NCBI RefSeq assembly: GCF_035818675.1 | Contig: NZ_JAYKZZ010000015.1 | Location: 62,001 to 126,000, forward strand | Direction: 5' to 3' | DNA length: 64,000 nt | DNA from: Parapedobacter flavus | GTDB taxonomy: Bacteria > Bacteroidota > Bacteroidia > Sphingobacteriales > Sphingobacteriaceae | In this document: positions 55,068 through 64,000 of the stretch, piece by piece | How the letters are laid out: each line of letters opens with the position of its first letter | How positions within the stretch are numbered: the first letter of the stretch is position 1 | The notes under the pieces: generated by a model | Database searches by the model: none | What the model saw: only the letters and a program-made list of their open reading frames with translations | Told to the model about the DNA's origin: nothing | Translations under genes and position numbers: made by a program

Positions 55068-56930
55068 TCAATCGTTTTCGGTTTTACTTAACCTGACATC
55101 CGCGATATAAATGACGACCTCCTTATTTTTATCGTAATTCCAGGTCACCCCGTCTTCATGGCCAATATTGAAAACATAAACGCGGTTACGCCGATTGGAG
55201 TTGTCGCCCCCGTCGTTATTGTTCATGTCAACCGTGTATTCTTTCCACTGCTGCCCGATTTCATGGTCTGAAAGGGAGGACAGCCTGCCGGCATCCCAAC
55301 TCTCCTGACCGTAGTCGCTGTATTGGCTGAATGCCCACAATCTGTTCATGGGCCGTACCCACGGTGCGCGGTAAACATGCCGGTTGTTACCACCGTTGTT
55401 GCTTACCAATGACGGGTCGCTACCGATGAACATTTTAAACTTCAGGTACCGGTATTTTTTATTGTCAAAACGCCATTGGCGCGGCAGCGCAAAAAAGAAC
55501 GATGGACGATAGTCGACCACCACGCCCCGATAAATATTCTGTCCGTCGCTCTGGATGAGTTGATCCAATTTCAAATCAACGGCGCTACCATTCACCCGAT
55601 CATTTTTCGCATCAAATTTGCCGATATCAGTAAACCCCGGTCTGGGCAGGGAGGCACCAGAGTAGGAGAGGTTCATGTTCCAACTATTGGATTGCACTTT
55701 CCCATGAGCAAAAAACTGCGGTTCGATAAATACATGATCCGGGAAAAAGGGGTGGTCGTTCGTCAATAGTTCTACAACGCCGTCTTCTACATACGGTGCA
55801 AGGAATTCGTCGAATTCGAGGCCAAAGGATTTGGGGATATACTTGATCTGCGTAATCTGGCCGGCGTCTATCAGATCCTTTAGTGTCTGTAAACTTTCGG
55901 GCGCCTCGATGTTTGCCGGCTTATCCACGGGCATCATAAACTCTTGCCAAGCGCCACCACCGACGACACTGTGCATGTTGTTTAACGCATAGGTTGTCGT
56001 TTCCAATATGCCTTTTAGCCCTTTGCCCGTTAAGTCGAGCTCGCGGACGTTGGGGAAATAAAATAGATCGGCAAACGTGGACATGTTCATGGGGTAAGCC
56101 AACTTGGATATCCCTTCTACATCCGCCGTTGTGAATTGGCTGATGCCATTTGCTTGGAGTATTTCCAGCTCTTGGGGGATAAAAGGCTGATCGGATGTCG
56201 GCATTTTCACGGCGAGGGGTTTCTCGATGAGTAGGGTATCCAACAACTTTTCGCCATTTTCCAGAATCGGTAAAATCCGGTATTTCATGTCGAAAACCGC
56301 CTCTTCCCCGGCGGAGAGATTACCGCTATATATCCGCGGGTTGTTGCCGACTGTATCGTTGTGAACCGCTCCATCCTTATCGGTGTATGCGTAGCTTAAG
56401 CCGTGATACTCCATCAGAATGGTGTTCAGCCCGTTTCCCCATTCCATCACGATCGCATTGGGAGACATCGACATGGTGGGTTCCAGGATGCCTTTGGCCA
56501 GTACTTCAACATCATAGGACGTGTAGGGTATCAACGAAATGGTTTGGGGAATCGATCGGTTTCCATATTCATCCTCCGTATAAATATTGAACCGATATAG
56601 CCTTGGTTCATTTAGCCCGGTCACATTCACATAGGAACATACACTGTCGATCGTGATGATTTTGGGATTTGGATAGTCGACATCATACTCGATGATGGTT
56701 CGCTTAGCCTTGGCGAAATCCATCTCGCTGGCAGGTATCCTGCCATCTTTCCGAAGGTCAATTTCGGCCCGTTCATAACCAATGGTTGCGTAAACCGTAT
56801 CGTAGGCAGCTGGATATATGATTTCTTCTTTAGAGAATTTTTTGATATTGTCATAGAAATCGTCGCTGCAAGAAAGACACAGCACTGCAAAAAAACATAT
56901 ACTTAGTAAAAAGCTTAAAACCCGTCTCAT
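55068..56930 (-). CDS. DUF4998-containing surface lipoprotein
   Basis: The 620-residue lipoprotein (lipobox VLCLSC) begins with the DUF4998 region (FYDNIKKFSKEEIIYPAAYDTVYATIGYERAEIDL), followed by a fibronectin-like part and a C-terminal sugar-binding-like beta domain. Such proteins sit in SusCD loci as extra surface glycan-binding proteins. No catalytic motif is seen. ATG at 56930 is chosen; earlier starts overlap the gene upstream. It begins 4 bp after that gene's stop, within the same operon. Confidence 0.82.
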   Translation of the reverse strand: MRRVLSFLLSICFFAVLCLSCSDDFYDNIKKFSKEEIIYPAAYDTVYATIGYERAEIDLRKDGRIPASEMDFAKAKRTIIEYDVDYPNPKIITIDSVCSYVNVTGLNEPRLYRFNIYTEDEYGNRSIPQTISLIPYTSYDVEVLAKGILEPTMSMSPNAIVMEWGNGLNTILMEYHGLSYAYTDKDGAVHNDTVGNNPRIYSGNLSAGEEAVFDMKYRILPILENGEKLLDTLLIEKPLAVKMPTSDQPFIPQELEILQANGISQFTTADVEGISKLAYPMNMSTFADLFYFPNVRELDLTGKGLKGILETTTYALNNMHSVVGGGAWQEFMMPVDKPANIEAPESLQTLKDLIDAGQITQIKYIPKSFGLEFDEFLAPYVEDGVVELLTNDHPFFPDHVFIEPQFFAHGKVQSNSWNMNLSYSGASLPRPGFTDIGKFDAKNDRVNGSAVDLKLDQLIQSDGQNIYRGVVVDYRPSFFFALPRQWRFDNKKYRYLKFKMFIGSDPSLVSNNGGNNRHVYRAPWVRPMNRLWAFSQYSDYGQESWDAGRLSSLSDHEIGQQWKEYTVDMNNNDGGDNSNRRNRVYVFNIGHEDGVTWNYDKNKEVVIYIADVRLSKTEND

Positions 56931-56934
56931 ATTG

Positions 56935-58278
56935 TCAGTCATTTTTTGTTGCCGAATAGCCTTCTGCTTTTCTGCCATACAATGTTATTTCAGAAAGGCA
57001 ATTGGCATTCAACGCTTCGTAATTATCATTAAACCCGGTAAGTGCTTCATAGCGGAACCATCGTGTCGGTTTCGTAAACGAAGGGTTTTCGGGGGCCATA
57101 TACGCCATATCTCCCTGACGGCCCAGCACCCTGTACTGCCTATCGGGCAAATCAATGGGGAATGTAATCTTGTGGGTGGTGATCGAATCCCATTTTTGTG
57201 TTTGGTCATCCCATCGCCATACGGCAAACTTACCGACGTTTTCATTTCGGTAATAATCTTCCCGTCCGCTGTACTCCGTAGCACCGGTGTGGCGGTAACG
57301 TTGATGCGTAACGATGCGGCTCAGCTCGTAATAGTCGCCCAGGTCAATAATATAATTCCACGGCATGTTTCCATCCCGAGGGTCTCCTGTGCGCCCCCAC
57401 CCGTACGTATGGGTGAAGTTTACCGACGTGCCATCGCTTATGATGCCGTCTATCGCCATATAGTCTCGCCCTTCGAGGGCATTGAAAAAGCCCATCGGTA
57501 CACCGGTATTTATCCGCTCGCCGATCGCGTTGACAATGGTAGAGTCATTGGCCCCCGGGATCTGCCAGGCTTCCTTCGGTATTTCCCAATCTTCCAATAA
57601 GTTGAGCTGCCCCAATTCGAGCCTTTCGCTGGAGTTCCCGAACTCATCTTCAACATACACAGACACAGAGACCGGTTTAACTGACGAAAAATTGGGGTCA
57701 CGGATAAAGCGGCGTTCAGTTGCCTCGCGCGATGTGTAAATGAGGTGATTTTCCGTTTGGACACCGTTTTCATCTTCGACCGTATAATCCACAAACACGT
57801 TAATGCTTTGCTTCAATCCGTTTTCCCAGTTCACATAAAATGAACTGAAACCCGCTACGCAATAAATGGTGCTTGCCACCTGTTCGACTGCCGGTTCTAG
57901 TGGCTCCACGACAATGGATATTTTATCCGACTGATTACCGGCCCGGTCTACTGCATACAACGCTATTGTAGTGGGGTTTTGGGTTGCAAATCCATAAACA
58001 TCGATATAATCAGAAATAAACGATGTTGAAAACCACATTTTCTTCCCTGCTTCGTTTACATACGACGCATCTATGGAAAGCAAGTCTTCGTCCGCCGGTC
58101 GCTTAAAGTAAATCCGTGCCCCTCCATACGTGGGTTTATATCGTAAGTACTCGGGAGTCTGGGGCGGAACGCCGTCTTCATATCCAATTTCAAACCGCCC
58201 ACTTTCTTTGCAACTGTAGCATAGCGAAAGTGCAATCGTAATTAGCGTTAATGCTTTTAATATGGTGCTTTTAAACAT
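56935..58278 (-). CDS. DUF4959/DUF5126/DUF5000-type surface lipoprotein
   Basis: The 447-residue lipoprotein (lipobox LCYSC) shows the usual three-part order. First is an N-terminal fibronectin-like DUF4959 (PPQTPEYLRYKPTYGGARIYFKRP). DUF5126 is in the middle (GFSSFYVNWENGLKQSINVFVDY). A discoidin-like DUF5000 is at the C-terminus (WNYIIDLGDYYELSRIVTHQRY; CLSEITLYG). These proteins are typical SusCD-linked glycan-binding lipoproteins. The ATG at 58278 lies 13 bp after the SusD stop; longer starts would overlap SusD. Confidence 0.87.
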   Translation of the reverse strand: MFKSTILKALTLITIALSLCYSCKESGRFEIGYEDGVPPQTPEYLRYKPTYGGARIYFKRPADEDLLSIDASYVNEAGKKMWFSTSFISDYIDVYGFATQNPTTIALYAVDRAGNQSDKISIVVEPLEPAVEQVASTIYCVAGFSSFYVNWENGLKQSINVFVDYTVEDENGVQTENHLIYTSREATERRFIRDPNFSSVKPVSVSVYVEDEFGNSSERLELGQLNLLEDWEIPKEAWQIPGANDSTIVNAIGERINTGVPMGFFNALEGRDYMAIDGIISDGTSVNFTHTYGWGRTGDPRDGNMPWNYIIDLGDYYELSRIVTHQRYRHTGATEYSGREDYYRNENVGKFAVWRWDDQTQKWDSITTHKITFPIDLPDRQYRVLGRQGDMAYMAPENPSFTKPTRWFRYEALTGFNDNYEALNANCLSEITLYGRKAEGYSATKND

Positions 58279-58291
58279 ATTTTCGTGTTTT

Positions 58292-60274
58292 TTACCAGCC
58301 TGGGTTCTGGATGAGGTTAGCATTTGTGTTCATTTCATTTAGCGACAATGGCCATAGGTAATTTCGTTCCAGGAAGCGTCTGCGCTGCTTCACCTCTAAG
58401 CGGAAGAAGTTCTGTTGCCCGTAGGCGTTACCTGTCCAACCGGTTACCGGCGTGTTAAATTCGGTGACCGCGCGCTTGTAGCGGACCATGTCCCAATACC
58501 TGCTGCCTTCAAAAGCCAATTCGATTCCCCGTTCCTGGAGGATGATGTCTCGCAATCCGTTTTTGGTAGTATGGCTATTCAAATAGCTGGGCATGCATAG
58601 TTCCGGGTCGGACCAAACGGTTTCAACAGCTGGAATACCTGCCCTGTGGCGTATTTTGTTGAGTAGGTCAAACACTTCCTGGCCGGGCCCGTTTATCTCA
58701 TTGAGTATTTCTGCTTTCATCAGGAACAGGTCGGCCATCCGGATGATGGGGTAAGGGAAATGCCGTTGCCTGATCCAACTGCCCGACTTCGATTCTGGGT
58801 GGACAAACTTTTTGACGCCTATCCCGGTCCAGAAAAAATCGGTGCCGCTCACACTGGGGTCATAACCTCCCGCCGTGCCACCGTACATCTCCGTGTCGAT
58901 GCGCACCTGGTGGCCACGCCAATAACCACCGGTAATTCCGAGGTTGGCATAAAAACGGGGCTCCCGATTCAGATACAGGTTGATTGTTGTGTAATCGGGC
59001 TGCATAATACCCCTCAGTGGTTGATAACTGGCGGCATCGGCGCTTGGCGTAGATACCGCACGGTACATGTTGTTGCGATCGTAAGTCCGGTCCGCGTCAA
59101 TCGGTAAGCCATTTTTCGTATAGTAGCGGTACATCGCTTGGAAAGTTGCAGCGGCCCAATTATAGGAGTTGCCTGTGGTTTCCTGCACGCCGTTGGTAAA
59201 TGTACGCGGCAGTCGGATGTTGCTGGCGTCCTGGATCGTACCGCCTTCATTCAAGGGATAGGTTCTTCCCCAAATGATTTCCTTATTCCAAGGATCGACG
59301 ATGAGCATCCGCAGGGTATAGAACCGCTGCATTGTATCGGGGTTCGCCTGCCAGTCTTCCATGTCGAACTTATACGGCTGGTCTTCATAGGTATACAGCC
59401 CATATCCGTCGGCCTCGCATTGGCTTATTGCCGCATTTACTGCGGTTAGTGCATCGGTCCATTTTTCCGACCAGCGCGCCGACCCCTCTTCGTCCATCGG
59501 GAAGAATGTTTGGCCGTCTTCATCGTAGAAATCGCCGAAGAGATCCCTGTTTCCATTGAAAAAAGGGCTGGCGCGAAACAGCATGATCCGGGCTTTCATC
59601 GCCATTGCCGCGGCTTTATTGACCATTCCCAATTGATCTGCAAAAAGTTCATCGGCCAGGTCCGGAATCGAAGCGTCGATTTCGCTGATAATGTAGTCGA
59701 AGCATTCCTCAATCTTTGAACGCCGGACGAAAAGTTCCTCCGATTGCGAATTCGGCACCACATTTTCTTTTATGAGTACAATGGGGCCGTAATGTTTAAC
59801 CAACAGAAAATGATAGTATGCTTTGAGAAAACGTACCTGGGCAACCCAGTTTTTCTTTTCCTGATCGGATATATCTTTTACCAAATCGATGTACTCAAAA
59901 AACGTGTTCGCCGAGCGGATGGTTTCATAGAGGTCTGTTGCGTAGTTCGAACCTTGCCAGAACCCGAGCAATGGGTTGGTCGATGTTTGGATTCCTTCCA
60001 TTACCCTTGTGCCAACCAGTCCGCTGTGGGCTTTTGTGGCGTCCCGCTGCCCCAACCAATCATCGCCAAGGAGCCATTCAGTTGCGTGAATGTGATGGTT
60101 TCGCGGGAGGCCGGCATATACATTGCTCAATGCGTTGTACGCCGATTCTTTGTTTGCGAAATAATCTTCCAATGTAATGGTGTTGTCCGGTACGATGTCG
60201 AGGAAATCGCTGCACGCGCTCGATACCACAATCGTGGTGGTGACCAAAACATAGTTTATGATGCGTTTATACAT
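58292..60274 (-). CDS. SusD/RagB-family lipoprotein (second locus)
   Basis: The 660-residue surface lipoprotein (lipobox VVSSAC) has the SusD segments VAQVRFLKAYYHFLLVKHYGPIVLI and YPIIRMADLFLMKAEILNEI, and the late RLEVKQRRRFLERNYLWPLSLNEMNTNANLIQNPGW. It is the partner of the SusC protein 22 bp upstream. ATG at 60274 is preferred, since it begins the lipoprotein signal. The glycan is unknown; the linked DUF-type lipoproteins and the sialidase-fold protein do not define it. Confidence 0.94.
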   Translation of the reverse strand: MYKRIINYVLVTTTIVVSSACSDFLDIVPDNTITLEDYFANKESAYNALSNVYAGLPRNHHIHATEWLLGDDWLGQRDATKAHSGLVGTRVMEGIQTSTNPLLGFWQGSNYATDLYETIRSANTFFEYIDLVKDISDQEKKNWVAQVRFLKAYYHFLLVKHYGPIVLIKENVVPNSQSEELFVRRSKIEECFDYIISEIDASIPDLADELFADQLGMVNKAAAMAMKARIMLFRASPFFNGNRDLFGDFYDEDGQTFFPMDEEGSARWSEKWTDALTAVNAAISQCEADGYGLYTYEDQPYKFDMEDWQANPDTMQRFYTLRMLIVDPWNKEIIWGRTYPLNEGGTIQDASNIRLPRTFTNGVQETTGNSYNWAAATFQAMYRYYTKNGLPIDADRTYDRNNMYRAVSTPSADAASYQPLRGIMQPDYTTINLYLNREPRFYANLGITGGYWRGHQVRIDTEMYGGTAGGYDPSVSGTDFFWTGIGVKKFVHPESKSGSWIRQRHFPYPIIRMADLFLMKAEILNEINGPGQEVFDLLNKIRHRAGIPAVETVWSDPELCMPSYLNSHTTKNGLRDIILQERGIELAFEGSRYWDMVRYKRAVTEFNTPVTGWTGNAYGQQNFFRLEVKQRRRFLERNYLWPLSLNEMNTNANLIQNPGW

Positions 60275-60296
60275 GATCTTTTTTTGCTGCATGATC

Positions 60297-63200
60297 TTAA
60301 AAATTGAACTGTAAACCCATATTGAACCGGCGATTCAGCGGATAAGCTAGCCCGTTACCCCCCATTTCGGGGTCCCAGAGCTTGAAGGGGCTTATTGAAA
60401 AGATATTTTCTCCACTGAAATAAACCCGGAGTGTTTCTACCCCCCAGCGTCTCGCAGCCGGTATGTTATAGCCACACTCAATGGTTTTCAATCGCATGAA
60501 ACCGCCTTCGCGAAGCCACCAGGACGATCGCTGGATATTATTACTCACCTGGTAGGTGGCCAGCCGTGGCCAAAAGGCGTGAACGTCTGGATTGGTTTCG
60601 CTCCATGAATCGCGTGCAACGATCTCCGGCGCATTTCTACGGTTCACAAATGGCGCTATCCCATCGGGGTCGATGTAAAACGACACGCGTGAATTGCCTT
60701 GGAAGAAGAACGATAGGTCGAAATTTTTATAGCCCGCAGACATCCCGAACCCGTACTGTATCTCAGGTACCGTAGGGTAGCCCATAGCCACGCGATCGTT
60801 GCTATTGACTACTCCATCTTTATTTACGTCAAGGTACTTGATGTCGCCACGCATGTATTGGCCGAACTCCTGCCGCGGGGAATTGTCTATTTCCAGTTGG
60901 TCTACAAACAATCGTTCTGCGATTAAACCCCAAGTTTGGTTGATGGGGTATCCGATGGATTTCAGATACTCGTCGCGAAAGTTCTTCTCATCTTTCTCGA
61001 GATACTTGTTGGCAGCGTACGTGAAATTCATACGTGCCGTTATCCATAGCGAGTTATTGAAGAATTTCTTGAAGTCGATAGAACCGTCAATCCCTTTTGA
61101 CGATACCCGGCCCACATTTCCGTGTATGGCCGTTTGGAAACCCGCAGTTTCAGGGAAATTCTCCCGGACCATATAAATGTTTTCGCGCATGTCGGTAAAT
61201 AAATCGACCTGCAAGCGAAGGGCCTCATTCTGGAAGAAGCCGAGCTCGATCCCCAGGTTATGTTTTTTAGCAATTTCCCACGAAATATCCGGGTTGGCAT
61301 AGCGGGCAAAATGGAAGCCGGGGTAACCTTGACTGAATACCTCACCGAATTGATATACACCTCCGCCTGGCTCGATTCTCGACAGGTAGAAAAAGCGTCC
61401 TTCGCGGTTGGATATGGCATCGTTGCCAACTTTTCCATACGTATAACGGAATTTCAACAGACTAACGACGTCTTTTAATTTGTCACCGTAGAAATGTTCG
61501 TTAGAGACGATCCACCCTGCACCGTAAGAGGGGAAGAAGCCGAAGCGCTTATCACCAAAAAATTTCTCGGACCCGTTATAACCATATGCAAATTCGACGA
61601 AATACCGTGAATCGAAATCATAGGATACGCGGCCCGAATTGCCAATGTTCCGTTCAGGAAGGGTATAGTAGATCGAACCTCCCTGTCCGTTGGTTAATAT
61701 TTTTTCCTCCCGGATGCCCACGGTCATAGCCGCTACGGAGTGTTTCCCCCAAGATCGGTCCCAATTTAACCGGCCTTCGAAATAGAAATGGGTATTGCCA
61801 TCCCGGCCTGCCTCGGTGTCGCCCAAATAAGGAACGGTATTGGGCGTCAGGTTGTATAGGGTGTAGTCTTTTGTAGCTGCGTTGTATTGTTCTAACGCGT
61901 AGTAGACAGGGGAGTATCTTCTGGCCCCCGAATTATAGTTCCAAGTACTTGCAGATGCCCGCACCTGAAACTTCAGGTTCTTGGTAATGAAATCCAGGTC
62001 TTGCATCAACGTACCTTGCACGGTAATGGTGCTTTCATTGTTTTCGCGATAGCCACGCACCATTTCGGCATAGGGATTGGCTTTCATGGGGTCTGCGTTC
62101 CCAAAGAGTGTCCAGCGGGTGGAAAGGTTGTGTTCGTCGGGCTCGAAAACCGCGGGAAAATCAACAGGATTGCTATCCATTACCCGGCGGAAGAGTGAGC
62201 CAGCGCTGGTATATGGCCCATTGTACTTCTCAAATCGCCCGTAAATACGCGTGTCTAATTTGGTTGTCGGCCCTAATATAAACGAAACATTGCTCCGTAA
62301 ATGGATGCGGTTGATGTTGATATTATTGTTGAAATTGTTCAAATAGTCTTGGTTATCGACTTTCAATAGCCCGGTTTCGCGGTCAAAGCCGGTAGCCACA
62401 TAATACTGTGCCGCTTTTCCGCCCCCAGAAAAGCTTACGTTAGCCTTGGTATTTGATGTGCCTTGCTTAAATAACATGTCATACCAATTTATATTTGGAT
62501 AAATCATGGGGTCGTCTCCCCGCTGGGTTGCTCTGATTTTGTCTTCCTTATACCAGGGTGGCGTTGGGATGTCATTGGCGTCATGCTCTTGATCATCATA
62601 CCGCGAAACCAGCGCTTGGTTATACAGTTTCATGTATTCTACGCCATCTAATAGGCTCAGCATTTTGGTAGGCATAGCGATGTTATGGTCTATCCGGGCG
62701 GAGACACGAATGGCTCCTTCCTGTCCGCTTTTGGTGGTGACCATGATAATGCCATTGGCACCCCGCGCGCCATACAACACCGTTGCTGACGCATCTTTAA
62801 GAACGGAAAAACTTTCAATATCGTCCGGTTGGATGCGGGCTAAGTCGTCTGTAGATGCTTCAAAACCATCGATCAATATCAGCGGGTCTGATTTGTAACC
62901 AAAAGTCGTAACACCTCGGATAAAGAATTTCGCGTTATCTGCCCCCGGCTCACCGGTGGTCTGGTAGGAAATAACACCGGGTATTTTCCCTGCGAATGCA
63001 CCGGTCAGGTTAGACGATGCAATGGTCAAATCTTTGACGTTAACCGTTTCTATCGATGCGACCACACTTTCCTTCTTTTGTTTCCCGAAGGCAACTATCG
63101 TAACCTCATCCAAATCGCTTTTCTTAGGCAACATCGCTACCGTGAGGCTCGTGCGGCCTTCAACCGCCACCCGTTGTGTCTCGTACCCGATCGCCGAGAA

Positions 63201-63707
63201 CACCAGCACACCGTCTGCGGGTACCCGGATTTCGAATATGCCTTTATCGTTGGTGATTACACCACCGGACGAGTTCTCTATCAGCACGTTTACCCCAGCG
63301 AAGGCTTCTTCTGTTTCTCCTTCCACAACCTTGCCGGTAACAAGCGCCTGCAGGGGCTTTTCTGGCTCCATGGGCAGGTTTTTGTCTTTTACCACAATGG
63401 TGTTTGAGGTAATTTCAAAGGCAAGGGGTTGCTCGCTGAAGAGGGTTCTGAGTACGTCTTCCAACTCCATGTTCTCGACGGATAGTGTCACAGGCTTGGC
63501 CTTCAAGATATGGCTATGCAAGAAGAATACATCTTTGTTGCTTTGTTGTTTTATCGTCTCGAGTACAGTTGTCAACGGCTGGCGCTCGACTTGAATCGTT
63601 ATTTTCTGCGCAAACGTTCTTCCGTTGGTTTGCATCACAAACAAAAAGAATAGCAGAAACAAGCATTTTGAGCGTACCAGCACGCTATAGCTATCATTAA
63701 TTTTCAT
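60297..63707 (-). CDS. SusC-family TonB-dependent transporter with an N-terminal STN domain
   Basis: The 1136-residue transporter has a signal peptide and then a secretin/TonB N-terminal (STN) domain, about residues 35-110 (KITIQVERQPLTTVLETIKQ; EDVLRTLFSEQPLAFEI). A regulatory beta-sandwich (VTGKVVEGETEEAFAGVNVLIE), the signature SDLDEVTIVAFGKQKKESVVAS, a plug and a barrel ending in GLQFNF follow. The STN domain touches a FecR-type anti-sigma factor in the periplasm, and the end of such a gene lies just upstream. So uptake of the glycan should switch on its own operon through an ECF sigma factor beyond the window. A 183-bp gap with no clear promoter element precedes it. Confidence 0.95.
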   Translation of the reverse strand: MKINDSYSVLVRSKCLFLLFFLFVMQTNGRTFAQKITIQVERQPLTTVLETIKQQSNKDVFFLHSHILKAKPVTLSVENMELEDVLRTLFSEQPLAFEITSNTIVVKDKNLPMEPEKPLQALVTGKVVEGETEEAFAGVNVLIENSSGGVITNDKGIFEIRVPADGVLVFSAIGYETQRVAVEGRTSLTVAMLPKKSDLDEVTIVAFGKQKKESVVASIETVNVKDLTIASSNLTGAFAGKIPGVISYQTTGEPGADNAKFFIRGVTTFGYKSDPLILIDGFEASTDDLARIQPDDIESFSVLKDASATVLYGARGANGIIMVTTKSGQEGAIRVSARIDHNIAMPTKMLSLLDGVEYMKLYNQALVSRYDDQEHDANDIPTPPWYKEDKIRATQRGDDPMIYPNINWYDMLFKQGTSNTKANVSFSGGGKAAQYYVATGFDRETGLLKVDNQDYLNNFNNNININRIHLRSNVSFILGPTTKLDTRIYGRFEKYNGPYTSAGSLFRRVMDSNPVDFPAVFEPDEHNLSTRWTLFGNADPMKANPYAEMVRGYRENNESTITVQGTLMQDLDFITKNLKFQVRASASTWNYNSGARRYSPVYYALEQYNAATKDYTLYNLTPNTVPYLGDTEAGRDGNTHFYFEGRLNWDRSWGKHSVAAMTVGIREEKILTNGQGGSIYYTLPERNIGNSGRVSYDFDSRYFVEFAYGYNGSEKFFGDKRFGFFPSYGAGWIVSNEHFYGDKLKDVVSLLKFRYTYGKVGNDAISNREGRFFYLSRIEPGGGVYQFGEVFSQGYPGFHFARYANPDISWEIAKKHNLGIELGFFQNEALRLQVDLFTDMRENIYMVRENFPETAGFQTAIHGNVGRVSSKGIDGSIDFKKFFNNSLWITARMNFTYAANKYLEKDEKNFRDEYLKSIGYPINQTWGLIAERLFVDQLEIDNSPRQEFGQYMRGDIKYLDVNKDGVVNSNDRVAMGYPTVPEIQYGFGMSAGYKNFDLSFFFQGNSRVSFYIDPDGIAPFVNRRNAPEIVARDSWSETNPDVHAFWPRLATYQVSNNIQRSSWWLREGGFMRLKTIECGYNIPAARRWGVETLRVYFSGENIFSISPFKLWDPEMGGNGLAYPLNRRFNMGLQFNF

Positions 63708-63890
63708 TCGAATAATTTATGCTCAATGGTAATGGAGCAATCAGGTGTATCTGCCCCCTGTGTGGGCCAAACAAACCAAGATAAATTCCATTAAGCCATT
63801 TGTGGTTTTTCCGCAAAGAATTGCGGGTATAAATGGATAATTTTAAAGGTTATTGGTCATCAATACATAATGTCCGGGTAGAAGTATAGT

Positions 63891-64000
63891 TTAAGGCATT
63901 ACGATAACCCTCCTTTCATTTATTTTGAATTTCATCGCTGCGGTAGTCGAAAGAATATCCAACGTACTTTGCAGGCTGTTTTGCCGCGATAGCGATCCGC
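63891..64000 (-). CDS. FecR-type anti-sigma factor, 3' end only (cut by the window edge)
   Basis: Reading the minus strand from the right edge gives 35 codons and a TAA at 63891-63893. The residues include SLQSTLDILSTTAAMKFKIN and end RRVIVMP. This matches the C-terminal DUF4974-type end of FecR anti-sigma factors (a helix of the form L..L.L...F.I followed by a short beta strand ending ..VIVMP). Its location upstream of an STN-containing SusC is the canonical one. The rest of the gene and any sigma gene lie outside the window. Confidence 0.72.
   Translation of the reverse strand, partial: GSLSRQNSLQSTLDILSTTAAMKFKINERRVIVMP

Overview
The window reads as a chromosome segment of a Bacteroidota bacterium, most likely a member of the Sphingobacteriaceae of moderate GC (a Parapedobacter-like genus is my guess from gene content and codon style, not a proven placement). 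The grounds are two SusC/SusD pairs, gliding/type IX secretion lipoproteins (GldB, GldJ, a PorT-like barrel), a DUF4270 lipoprotein, and promoters of the Bacteroidota type (TTTG, then about 19-20 bp, then TAnnTTTG). No rRNA, tRNA, insertion sequence, prophage or CRISPR array was seen.

Layout. (1) 1-10224: a plus-strand run of secreted carbohydrate-active proteins: GH5-like hydrolase, GH78 alpha-L-rhamnosidase, FG-GAP/VCBS protein, SGNH hydrolase and a very large lipoprotein with a PVC-type propeller, HEAT repeats and one c-type heme site. (2) 10342-16802: a complete six-gene ebo cluster (eboA-F) behind its own promoter. This is the most interesting conserved system here; its chemistry is still not solved. 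(3) 16804-19526: an AraC-type regulator divergent from a phytanoyl-CoA-dioxygenase-like enzyme and a sugar isomerase-like TIM barrel. (4) 19734-37074: a rhamnose-directed polysaccharide utilisation locus: SusC, SusD, sulfatase, GH106, three GH78-type proteins, L-rhamnose mutarotase and a GntR regulator. Sulfatase plus many rhamnosidases suggests a sulfated, rhamnose-rich glycan. (5) 37122-52473: housekeeping and envelope genes (DUF4136 lipoprotein, nadE, PorT-like barrel, gldB, FKBP lipoproteins, CAP protein, a TonB receptor with a His-rich partner, panC-panD, a GT5-only starch synthase, DUF4270, gldJ, ispF). (6) 52474-53174: a 701-bp intergenic stretch with a long hairpin, a strictly 21-bp-periodic degenerate repeat of about 19 units, and a GC-rich hairpin. 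(7) 53175-64000: a second, minus-strand utilisation locus: end of a FecR anti-sigma gene at the window edge, SusC with an STN domain, SusD, two surface lipoproteins and a sialidase-fold protein.

How it works together. The two loci import different glycans and are wired differently: locus 1 ends in a GntR regulator next to the rhamnose mutarotase, whereas locus 2 has the FecR/STN layout of sigma/anti-sigma control. The 21-bp array is the strongest signal that known feature types do not explain. Many starts were moved downstream of the longest open frame to fit signal peptides, neighbouring stops or promoter positions; each case is stated.
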